Positions 41,314 to 46,432 of a stretch of 46,432 bases of DNA are shown piece by piece. The stretch comes from a virus. The translations under genes and the position numbers were made by a program. The notes beneath the pieces are model-generated. The model searched no databases and was not told the origin of the DNA. It saw only the letters and a list, made by a program, of their open reading frames with translations. Position 1 is the first letter of the stretch; each line of letters starts with the position of its first letter. The DNA is taken from positions 1 through 46,432 of the IMG/VR virus record IMGVR_UViG_3300013126_000004; one strand, written 5' to 3'.

Positions 41314-42008
41314 ACGGGCTATATGCAATGCTTAGTTCCGTGCTTCGTATCGAGTTTTGTGCTAATTTGACCATAATTTTAATTTTTTTTCCCACGCTCT
41401 TCTGCATTCGCAGTTAAGGTTTTTAATTCTTCTAAATACTTTATTGGGTTTCCGTAATATAAGTTTTTCAGCCCTTCGTAAAATCCAACAATTTCTTCGT
41501 GAGTTTTAAAAACTAATGTAGGCAAGTGAAATGTGTATTCCTGTGTGTAGTCAAATTCTATTTTGTTACCATTTCGATAAAAATCTAATAATCTTTTGAG
41601 GATAGTTCTTGATTTATCCGAACAGCATCCACGCCCTTCATATTTTTCTATCAACTTAACAAAGTTGCTTTCAATAAATTGTGAATGTTGCAGTAAAAAT
41701 ACAACATCTCTGTTATTTGATAATTCAATTCTTATCAGCCCTGATATAAATTCTTCAAACGGATAAATCAATCCGAAATAAAATTCTTCAATATCGGTTA
41801 TGTTTTCGTAGCATTTCTTATCAATTAAACTTTGATACAATTCTATCTGCTCTTTAGATATATTGTCAATCATTCCGTTTAAAACTTCTTTTATCTTATC
41901 TTTTTTCATTTTATTTTCCTCCCTAAAAAATTAAAATTATTACTGTTGTGCTTCGTATCATCATCTGTGGTTATATTCGCACTGCATATAGCCCGATAAC
42001 GTTAGCGG
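41305..42008. repeat. attC-like site 5, with a gene in its loop
   Basis: The arms CGGGCTATATGCAATGC (41315-41331) and GCACTGCATATAGCCCG (41979-41995) pair at 16 of 17 positions. The 650 bp loop holds the 176-residue gene. It is followed by ATAAC-GTTAGCGG (41996-42008). A 12-bp direct repeat (GTGCTTCGTATC at 41340-41351 and 41948-41959) sits inside the loop on both sides of the gene. Confidence 0.7.
41379..41909 (-). CDS. Hypothetical cassette gene in hairpin loop 5
   Basis: This 176-residue acidic, Ile/Leu-rich protein is mostly helical ('KEQIELYQSLIDKKCYENIT', 'IEFDYTQEYTFHLPTLVF'). It has a leader with a good ribosome-binding site (GGGAGG just upstream of the ATG), which is unusual in this phage. 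It is also lower in G+C than its neighbours. The base composition and the flanking direct repeats suggest recent gain. Function unknown. Confidence 0.7.
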   Translation of the reverse strand: MKKDKIKEVLNGMIDNISKEQIELYQSLIDKKCYENITDIEEFYFGLIYPFEEFISGLIRIELSNNRDVVFLLQHSQFIESNFVKLIEKYEGRGCCSDKSRTILKRLLDFYRNGNKIEFDYTQEYTFHLPTLVFKTHEEIVGFYEGLKNLYYGNPIKYLEELKTLTANAEERGKKN

Positions 42009-42436
42009 TCAGCTTGAGAAAGCCACTGCAAACAGTCAACTATTGCCAAAAATGTTGCTTCAATAAGCGTATCAGCTTGAAATAATTGAAATCCGTCAAG
42101 CCTAACCATTATTTGTCCAGTTTCTTCGTTTAGCATTCCAAAAGTTCTTGGAGTTGCATATTTCACGTATGTAATTCCGTCACCTATTTCTTTTCTGCAA
42201 AGTTTTTCTAATACAGGCATAAGCCAATCCCAGCGAGTGTGAAATTCTGCATTCGAGATTTGTTCACTTATCCAACCTGTATTTTCTTTGTCATCAATAT
42301 TATAAATAGGATAAAGGTTTGGGAACTTATAAGTAGTTCCATCTTCGTATTTCTCCCAACCCATAAAGTCAGCAATTAAAGCCGAACCGCTAACAATATG
42401 TTTATGCAATTGGGGTTTTTGTGGTAATTCGTTCAT
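42002..42436 (-). CDS. Hypothetical protein in the array
   Basis: This 144-residue protein is conserved in style with phage-encoded helper genes: 'IADFMGWEKYEDGTTYKFPN' near the N-terminus, then 'EFHTRWDWLMPVLEKLC'. The layout (Trp and Pro rich, soluble) is common in environmental phages and cassettes. The stop codon TAA lies in GTTAGC (42001-42006), as in the 100-residue cassette gene. No domain name applies. Confidence 0.65.
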   Translation of the reverse strand: MNELPQKPQLHKHIVSGSALIADFMGWEKYEDGTTYKFPNLYPIYNIDDKENTGWISEQISNAEFHTRWDWLMPVLEKLCRKEIGDGITYVKYATPRTFGMLNEETGQIMVRLDGFQLFQADTLIEATFLAIVDCLQWLSQADR

Positions 42437-42520
42437 AATCTGTATTTATTAAGTTTATACTATTTCGATAGTGCAGTGGTTTCTACTCCCCAACTGCACA
42501 AACATTTAACGTTATCCCGG
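42437..42520. repeat. Right-end hairpin of the array
   Basis: GTGCAGT (42471-42477) and ACTGCAC (42493-42499) make a 7-bp stem with a 15 nt loop, followed by GTTATC (42511-42516). The stop codon of the Gp37/Gp68 gene (42512-42514) is inside that GTTATC box. This may be the edge where the array joined the older operon. Confidence 0.55.
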
Positions 42521-43306
42521 CCACTCATTCCACTCCCTGCCATCCAGAAGCCGACCAGTGACCTTTTTACCTAATTTATCAAAACGCCAATGGCCATTCT
42601 CATCTTGGCTTGTATGCCCAAATTTCCCCCATCCTTTAAAGAAAAACTTAACATCAGCCGCCTGGCACTGATCCCTAAGTGATCTCGCCCAATCCGGGTG
42701 CATCGGCCGGGCTTTCGGTCCGGATTCACCACCGCAGATAACCCATCCAATTAATTTATTTGTTGAATCCTTTTTAAGGAACCCGCTAAATGGTATTTTA
42801 GAAAAATCAACTGGCCCCAGCAGTGGCTCGCAACTTACAAACCTGACGGCGGCGGGTATCTGCAGGAGGATGGGTATTCTCGCATTCGCGGCATCCTGGT
42901 TCTCGGCGGTAACTCCGAGCCAGATATTAGGCGCCGTTGCCCGGATAAACTGGTACCATTCGAGTAATCGTTCCGGGCGTTTGGTCAGAACCATAAACGT
43001 ATGTTGTTTATTTCTGGCCATACAGCGCCAAATCATATCCAGCATTTCAAGCACCACATCTTCGTGAAAAAGGTCTCCCATGGAGCACACGAAAACGCGG
43101 CACGGCTTTTTCCATTTCCGCAGTTCATCCAACCTGTCAGGGTGGAATGTTACCCTGAAAGGCTCTTCATAGTGATAACCAAAGCGTCCTTTCATCCGGA
43201 CTGCCATACGCTTTGCGTAGCAGTTTGTACATCCGGGACTAACCGGCGAGCATCCTGTCACCGGGTTCCATGTAAGATCCGTCCATTCGATTTTTGATTT
43301 GGTCAT
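42512..43306 (-). CDS. Phage Gp37/Gp68 family protein (DUF5131)
   Basis: This 264-residue protein is clearly in the Gp37/Gp68 family. The N-terminus has 'IEWTDLTWNPVTGCSPVSPG' followed by CTNCYA (Cys19, Cys26, Cys29), a radical-SAM-like Cys cluster. 'PCRVFVCSMGDLFHEDV' and 'TFMVLTKRPERLLEWYQF' complete the TIM-barrel-like pattern, and 'VICGGESGPKARPMHPDW' is near the C-terminus. The activity is not known; an Fe-S enzyme on a nucleotide or RNA is possible. It overlaps the upstream gene by 4 bp, and its stop lies in the GTTATC box of the array edge. Confidence 0.85.
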   Translation of the reverse strand: MTKSKIEWTDLTWNPVTGCSPVSPGCTNCYAKRMAVRMKGRFGYHYEEPFRVTFHPDRLDELRKWKKPCRVFVCSMGDLFHEDVVLEMLDMIWRCMARNKQHTFMVLTKRPERLLEWYQFIRATAPNIWLGVTAENQDAANARIPILLQIPAAVRFVSCEPLLGPVDFSKIPFSGFLKKDSTNKLIGWVICGGESGPKARPMHPDWARSLRDQCQAADVKFFFKGWGKFGHTSQDENGHWRFDKLGKKVTGRLLDGREWNEWPG

Positions 43307-43506
43307 TGTTGCTTTTCATTTAAAGGTATAAATTCAAAATCATCAAGCATGCCTAATTTTACTGTAGTATCCCATTTGACATAATATGTATTCCACTTAA
43401 AGCCGTCACGTTCGTGGCTCATAGCAAATTTTTCAATAGTTCCGATTTCTCCGAAAGAATCTTTACCTGTATATTTTATTTTTTGACCAGGATTATATGT
43501 GTCCAT
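43303..43506 (-). CDS. Small SH3-like protein
   Basis: This 67-residue protein begins 'YNPGQKIKYTGKDSFGEIGT', with the glycines and spacing of a KOW/SH3-like beta barrel. It lies upstream of the Gp37/Gp68 gene with a 4 bp overlap. The function is unknown. Confidence 0.65.
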   Translation of the reverse strand: MDTYNPGQKIKYTGKDSFGEIGTIEKFAMSHERDGFKWNTYYVKWDTTVKLGMLDDFEFIPLNEKQQ

Positions 43507-43509
43507 AAT

Positions 43510-43728
43510 TTAATCCTCCACAATTTTAGAATCCTTTAGTAATTTTTTGACTCTGGTATCGCGTTCGGTAACGCCAGTAAATAAATATTCACGGCTATGC
43601 CATTCCCGGCGCTCCGGAGTCTTCTGGAATATTTCAAACCGCTTGGGTTTATTCATCCGGGTGAAGTCGCGCTTCCGGATGATGATAAATCCGGCGTCCA
43701 ATACTTTTTGCTGATCTATTGCTGTCAT
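43510..43728 (-). CDS. Small basic hypothetical protein
   Basis: This 72-residue basic protein has 'KRDFTRMNKPKRFEIFQKTP' then 'EYLFTGVTERDTRVKKLLKD', a mix of strands and helices with high charge and no Cys. The spacing of 3 bp to both neighbours shows it is part of the early operon. Function unknown. Confidence 0.65.
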   Translation of the reverse strand: MTAIDQQKVLDAGFIIIRKRDFTRMNKPKRFEIFQKTPERREWHSREYLFTGVTERDTRVKKLLKDSKIVED

Positions 43729-43730
43729 GG

Positions 43731-43973
43731 TTATTCTTTAATGTATTTTTCCCCGCATAATGGGCAAAATGAAAAGTTGAGATAGGTCCGCCATTTTTTA
43801 TTTTTCCCTTTAAATAGATAGGTAGCTTCTGCGGTTGTAGATAATTGAGTTATACCCAATTTAATATTAATTGATTTCCCCTCGATTTGAACGTAAACCT
43901 TATCCTCAACATTAATTTCACTTTCGAATTGCTCAGTTATTAATTTTTCAATTTCTTCAATACAATTGCACAT
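43731..43973 (-). CDS. Small hypothetical protein
   Basis: This 80-residue protein starts 'MCNCIEEIEKLITEQFESEI' and has the C-terminal 'SFCPLCGEKYIKE' that makes a second Cys pair, so it may coordinate a metal. It follows 2 bp upstream of the 72-residue gene. Small early proteins of this style often act as host inhibitors, but there is no direct evidence here. Confidence 0.65.
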   Translation of the reverse strand: MCNCIEEIEKLITEQFESEINVEDKVYVQIEGKSINIKLGITQLSTTAEATYLFKGKNKKWRTYLNFSFCPLCGEKYIKE

Positions 43974-44005
43974 AATATAAAATTTTAAATTATTGTAAAT
44001 TAAAA

Positions 44006-44212
44006 TTATTTTACCGGTTTATCTTCCCGGATCACATCATAGTTATCCGGCCAGACAAGGCATTGGAAATTTATACCTTCAAAATAATGGTAAAAATAAA
44101 CCTGACCCATTGTGCTAGTTTTTTCTGACGTAGCATTTTTAATTGTTTGCCCTGGCTTTAATCTTATCCGGGTGAGCTCGGGATCCAGTTCACCTTTTAA
44201 TCGAAGGATCAT
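44006..44212 (-). CDS. Small hypothetical protein
   Basis: This 68-residue protein, 'MILRLKGELDPELTRIRLKP' plus a beta-rich second half ('QVYFYHYFEGINFQCLVWPD'), is probably a small beta-fold early protein. It is separated by about 60 bp from the next gene upstream and 32 bp from the next downstream. No function. Confidence 0.6.
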   Translation of the reverse strand: MILRLKGELDPELTRIRLKPGQTIKNATSEKTSTMGQVYFYHYFEGINFQCLVWPDNYDVIREDKPVK

Positions 44213-44270
44213 TGCTTATATGGGGTTAATTCTATTATTAATTTTGGGACAAATACCATATTTTCTTTTT

Positions 44271-44582
44271 TCATAGATATTGGTATATTTCAGATTTATC
44301 CTTTATTTCATTAAATACGGCAAGTTTTTCCTGGTCATCATTTTTTATAAGGAACCTTATATTTTCAAGGTTCGCAAGGAAGAACCGGGCGGCTCCTCTT
44401 TCGGTGAAGTTTACCCGGTTGTTGTTATTTTCGAGAGCTTCGATGATTGAAAGCGCTGTCATTTTATTGATATCTGACTTTTCAGCGTTTATCAATAATC
44501 TTGCATGCCTTATTACCTTTTTAATAAAGGTATTAACCCGCAGGTTCAGCGGTGCCGGCCTGAAAACTTTTGTTGTTACCAT
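44271..44582 (-). CDS. Basic hypothetical protein
   Basis: This 103-residue protein is helical and basic ('TFIKKVIRHARLLINAEKSD', 'ALSIIEALENNNNRVNFTER'). It overlaps the 87-residue membrane protein gene by 7 bp. Such basic helical early proteins may bind DNA or host factors. No known domain is visible. Confidence 0.65.
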   Translation of the reverse strand: MVTTKVFRPAPLNLRVNTFIKKVIRHARLLINAEKSDINKMTALSIIEALENNNNRVNFTERGAARFFLANLENIRFLIKNDDQEKLAVFNEIKDKSEIYQYL

Positions 44583-44839
44583 GCCGGGTAGATTTCGTCT
44601 ATTTGGAAAACCCTCAAATATTCGCGGCCAGAATCATCGGTATATTTTACCTCGATTCTATCGCCAACTCTTTCTTCAATTTTACCACGGCATAAACATT
44701 CATCGTGGTAAACAGAACATGGAAAACCATTTTCGGCCTCAGCGCGAAAACGGTTAACTCGGAGAACATTAATCACAACCATAATGATTGTGAAAACGAT
44801 ACCTCCGGCTACGGCAATTAATAATGTTTTGAGTATCAT
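44576..44839 (-). CDS. Small membrane-anchored protein with SH3-like domain
   Basis: This 87-residue protein has an N-terminal membrane helix (residues 4-24, 'KTLLIAVAGGIVFTIIMVVI') and a cytoplasmic or periplasmic beta domain with two Cys ('CSVYHDECLCRGKIEERVGD') then 'YTDDSGREYLRVFQIDEIYP'. It overlaps the 66-residue gene by 4 bp. An early membrane protein may be involved in superinfection exclusion, which is inferred. Confidence 0.65.
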   Translation of the reverse strand: MILKTLLIAVAGGIVFTIIMVVINVLRVNRFRAEAENGFPCSVYHDECLCRGKIEERVGDRIEVKYTDDSGREYLRVFQIDEIYPAW

Positions 44840-45036
44840 AGCTGATTATTTATTATGCCTGGGACGGCTGTTATTTCATGATCAGGATAGAGGATTCCAC
44901 CGGGTTTGAATTTAAGTTCTTCTGACATTTTACGGACCTTGTCGATCAGCTCGTGGGATTCATCAATTAATTCAATCATCTTCTCCTCCTTTTCCTGCTG
45001 ATCGAAGAGATCAGCCTGTTGTTTTTCTGTATCCAT
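44836..45036 (-). CDS. Small acidic coiled-coil protein
   Basis: This 66-residue protein is charged and helical ('KQQADLFDQQEKEEKMIELI', then 'DKVRKMSEELKFKPGG'). It sits directly upstream of the membrane protein and downstream of the tRNA. Function unknown. Confidence 0.6.
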   Translation of the reverse strand: MDTEKQQADLFDQQEKEEKMIELIDESHELIDKVRKMSEELKFKPGGILYPDHEITAVPGIINNQL

Positions 45037-45113
45037 ATTTCAGTTTGAGCCCCATCCGGGGGGAAATGCCGGCTGTCTGACGGGCGGCATTTCCACAGTT
45101 TGGGAAAACTTTG

Positions 45114-45185
45114 TAGCGGATGAGAGAATCGAACTCTCCCCTGCGGCTTATGAGACCGCTGACTTAACCATTTGTCCTATCCGCT
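45114..45185 (-). tRNA. tRNA with anticodon CAT (Met or Ile2)
   Basis: On the minus strand the acceptor arms AGCGGAT (45185-45179) and ATCCGCT (45121-45115) pair over seven bp, then a discriminator A. The D arm, the anticodon arm GCGGT-CTCATAA-GCCGC (loop CTCATAA, anticodon CAT) and the T arm GAGAG-TTCGATT-CTCTC are all intact. No CCA is encoded. It lacks the C1-A72 mismatch and three G-C pairs of initiator tRNA, so it is elongator Met or an Ile tRNA modified with lysidine. It may help translation of early genes or survive host tRNA damage. Confidence 0.95.
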
Positions 45186-45190
45186 TTCTT

Positions 45191-45307
45191 TCATAACAGA
45201 AATACTAAAACTACCGTCGCTCCCATTAATGCGCCTAAAGCAAGAAGTAAAATAGTTTCAATGATTGTGAAAAAATTCAATTGTTTTAAGGGATCTTTTG
45301 TTTTCAT
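45191..45307 (-). CDS. Very small membrane protein
   Basis: This 38-residue open frame encodes 'TKDPLKQLNFFTIIETILLL' followed by an Ala/Gly/Met/Val-rich helix, one transmembrane segment. It starts at an ATG and ends 6 bp before the tRNA. It is between two genes of the same operon. Its length makes it easy to miss. Support is only from composition and position. Confidence 0.5.
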   Translation of the reverse strand: MKTKDPLKQLNFFTIIETILLLALGALMGATVVLVFLL

Positions 45308-45310
45308 ATA

Positions 45311-45673
45311 TCAATTTTTTAAACAGATTATTCCTTTGCCCGAAAACGGGCAATTATTTGTGTGCTTATGAGGGCACTCAACCGATTCAAAGTTGAGTGC
45401 CTGGTCTGAAATGTCCCATTTCCGATCTAAAACAGTCCAATTGCAATGAATGAACTGCTTTAGGATATCCTTCTTCCCGGTATGGATGTAACGGCTCATG
45501 TGAAGTAATGCCTCGTGAGCCTTGGGGCTCAAATCAATCATACTTTTGAAGATCGTTTCTATTTCCTCGGGCGTAAGATTTTCAAAATCTTCCCAGCCAG
45601 GACGGTCGCCAAGCTTGAAATAGATTTTCTTCTGAAAGAACCCAGAATGGTCGAAATAGAATTCGATTTTCAT
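45311..45673 (-). CDS. Hypothetical early protein
   Basis: With the start at the second ATG (45671-45673), directly after the stop of the upstream gene, this is a 120-residue protein. It begins 'MKIEFYFDHSGFFQKKIYFK', and has a C-terminal Cys/His cluster ('ECPHKHTNNCPFSGKGIICL') that could bind zinc. The longer frame from 45697 overlaps the previous gene and is less likely. Function unknown. Confidence 0.7.
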   Translation of the reverse strand: MKIEFYFDHSGFFQKKIYFKLGDRPGWEDFENLTPEEIETIFKSMIDLSPKAHEALLHMSRYIHTGKKDILKQFIHCNWTVLDRKWDISDQALNFESVECPHKHTNNCPFSGKGIICLKN

Positions 45674-45674
45674 A

Positions 45675-45875
45675 TTAATCAGTATATAAATCCTCAATCT
45701 CTTTTTTCAGGTGGGCTGAAATTACATTTAAGCTTTTCAGATGGCAGAGCCATGGATCATTATCATTGATCCATCTTTCGATTGTCGACACAGATCTCTC
45801 CCAAGTATCCTCGAGGCCTCTTTTGGCCTCTTTGTTTTCCTTTAATTCTGATAAAATGTTGTCTTTTAGCTGCAT
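45675..45875 (-). CDS. Cro-like or HTH early regulator
   Basis: This 66-residue basic protein has a helix-turn-helix-like region ('LEDTWERSVSTIERWINDND'). It is the first leftward gene, transcribed away from the XRE repressor, as Cro is in lambdoid phages. It probably represses the repressor or its own operon. The HTH assignment is from pattern, not from a known family. Confidence 0.65.
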   Translation of the reverse strand: MQLKDNILSELKENKEAKRGLEDTWERSVSTIERWINDNDPWLCHLKSLNVISAHLKKEIEDLYTD

Positions 45876-45929
45876 AAATTATTTGGTATTTACTTTGTTG
45901 ATTGCATTATTGAATTTATATTTACAATG

Positions 45930-45961
45930 CAAATATAAACTAATATTTATACGCAAATCAA
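45930..45961 (-). promoter_or_regulatory. Early leftward promoter candidate
   Basis: On the minus strand TTGA (45961-45958) is 20 nt from TATATTTG (45937-45930), a perfect match to the Bacteroidota minus-7 element TAnnTTTG. The ATG of the Cro-like gene is 55 bp downstream. It lies beside the palindromic operator at 45969-45983. Confidence 0.65.
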
Positions 45962-45968
45962 GTTTAGT

Positions 45969-45983
45969 TTGAATTAAATTCAA
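45969..45983. promoter_or_regulatory. Palindromic operator between repressor and early genes
   Basis: TTGAATT-A-AATTCAA is a perfect 7-bp dyad with one central base, located between the leftward early promoter and the rightward repressor gene. This is where a CI-like dimer would bind to control both directions. Confidence 0.7.
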
Positions 45984-46021
45984 CTTTAGATGTAATAAAT
46001 AATTATTCTAAATAATTCTGC

Positions 46022-46366
46022 ATGAACTACAATAAGTTACAAACCTTGATTGATAAAAAAAATGTGATGCGAAAATCCATCGCAGAGAAACTTAAAGTGA
46101 GTGGCCAGGGTTGGGATAACATGATGAAGAATCACACACTGACAGTAAAAAGGCTGGAAATGTTATCGGAATTGCTTGGCGTAAGCCCAGGATATTTCTT
46201 TGATGATAATGAAAACATCCTGCAGGAACCAGCCCAGGAATATTTTAAATCATTAAAAAGTATGAGCGTAAACCTGCAGGAGGACCTAAAATACTTCAGG
46301 GAAAGATGTAATCAACTGGAAAGAGATCTATCGGAGCTCAGGGATAAAAATAAAAAAGCCTGTTAA
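46022..46366 (+). CDS. XRE-family repressor-like protein
   Basis: This 114-residue protein has an N-terminal HTH domain of the lambda-repressor type (residues about 14-60, including 'RKSIAEKLKVSGQGWDNMMK' and 'TLTVKRLEMLSELLGVSPGY') and a C-terminal coiled coil (residues 75-112, 'NLQEDLKYFRERCNQLERDL') that would mediate oligomer formation. It is transcribed away from the early operon, with the dyad operator between. There is no LexA-like peptidase domain, so induction would differ from lambda. It is complete here and repeated in part at 1-57. Confidence 0.85.
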   Translation: MNYNKLQTLIDKKNVMRKSIAEKLKVSGQGWDNMMKNHTLTVKRLEMLSELLGVSPGYFFDDNENILQEPAQEYFKSLKSMSVNLQEDLKYFRERCNQLERDLSELRDKNKKAC

Positions 46367-46432
46367 AAGTCGTTCATTCAATTTATTGCCAAAAATAAAG
46401 CGCACTGGTTGCGCGCTTTACCTCTTTTTTCA

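Larger units (their letters stand above)
39846..42520. mobile_element. Integron-like cassette array with covarying hairpins
   Basis: Across 2.7 kb, six small genes (all on the minus strand) are separated by long imperfect palindromes. Each unit starts with GTTA plus 5-11 bases, and its far end holds the reverse complement of that start. GTTAGCTGC/GCAGCTAAC bounds the 96-residue gene, GTTAGCACAC/GTGTGCTAAC the 100-residue gene, and GTTAGCAAAC/GTTTGCTAAC the 72-residue gene. Two units hold no gene (GTTATCAAA/TTTGATAAC and GTTATAGCA/TGCTATAAC). The palindromes between units differ in sequence but keep pairing. This is how integron cassettes with attC sites look. No integron integrase is present. 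Confidence 0.75.

Noticed and set aside
39846-42520. CRISPR array
   Set aside because: Repeats are not identical direct repeats and the spacing varies from 29 bp to 700 bp. The pattern is of complementary ends around genes, not repeat-spacer.

Overview
The window is one bacteriophage genome that appears complete and circular. Bases 46310-46432 repeat bases 1-123 exactly, and the repressor-like gene at 46022-46366 runs across the join, so the unique length is about 46,309 bp. The host is probably a member of the Bacteroidota. Supporting signs are promoters of the TTTG / 20 nt / TAnnTTTG type, A+T-rich leaders without strong Shine-Dalgarno sequences, and protein families typical of Bacteroidota phages and prophages (DUF6712, DUF5675, ArdC-like N-domain, DNMGG head proteins). 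A long tape measure protein and no recognisable sheath suggest a long, non-contractile tail. No integrase, transposase or DNA polymerase was found.

Almost every gene lies on the minus strand, so the map reads from right to left. The early region is at the right: a divergent control region (45876-46021) with a palindromic operator separates an XRE-type repressor (+) from the leftward early operon (45875 to 42512). That operon holds small proteins, a tRNA with anticodon CAT and a Gp37/Gp68-family protein. Next (42520 to 39846) is an integron-like cassette array of small genes separated by long covarying hairpins. Then come an HTH-like protein, an ASCH/PUA-like protein, a 1023-residue primase-helicase and a terminator at 35411-35437. 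A 730 bp non-coding segment (34724-35451) is full of dyads and a repeated GTACGATTGTAC motif; it is the best candidate for a replication origin or master control region.

The late region starts at 34723. It holds head genes (S49 protease, coiled-coil scaffold candidate, major capsid protein, 34723-29881), two glycosyltransferases (29789-28636), packaging genes with a PLD-like protein and a frameshifted small gene (28564-24644), and then a regulatory and accessory block. That block (24114-18726) contains a SymE-like and an ArdC-like protein, an SNF2 helicase, a PAPS-reductase-like enzyme, a ParB-like protein and an HTH protein. The portal, connector, tail fibre, lysis and tail genes run from 17672 to 840 and end with the tape measure gene. 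Four transcription units in the late region start just downstream of the same TGTCCTTTT motif, a candidate phage-specific late promoter.

The most unusual feature is the array at 39846-42520. Each unit starts with GTTA plus a few bases and ends with the reverse complement of that start. Neighbouring units are joined by long imperfect palindromes whose sequences differ but whose pairing is kept, and all five palindromes keep the same A/C mismatch near the apex. This is how integron attC sites behave, but no integron integrase is present, and two of the genes sit inside hairpin loops, which is not the textbook layout.
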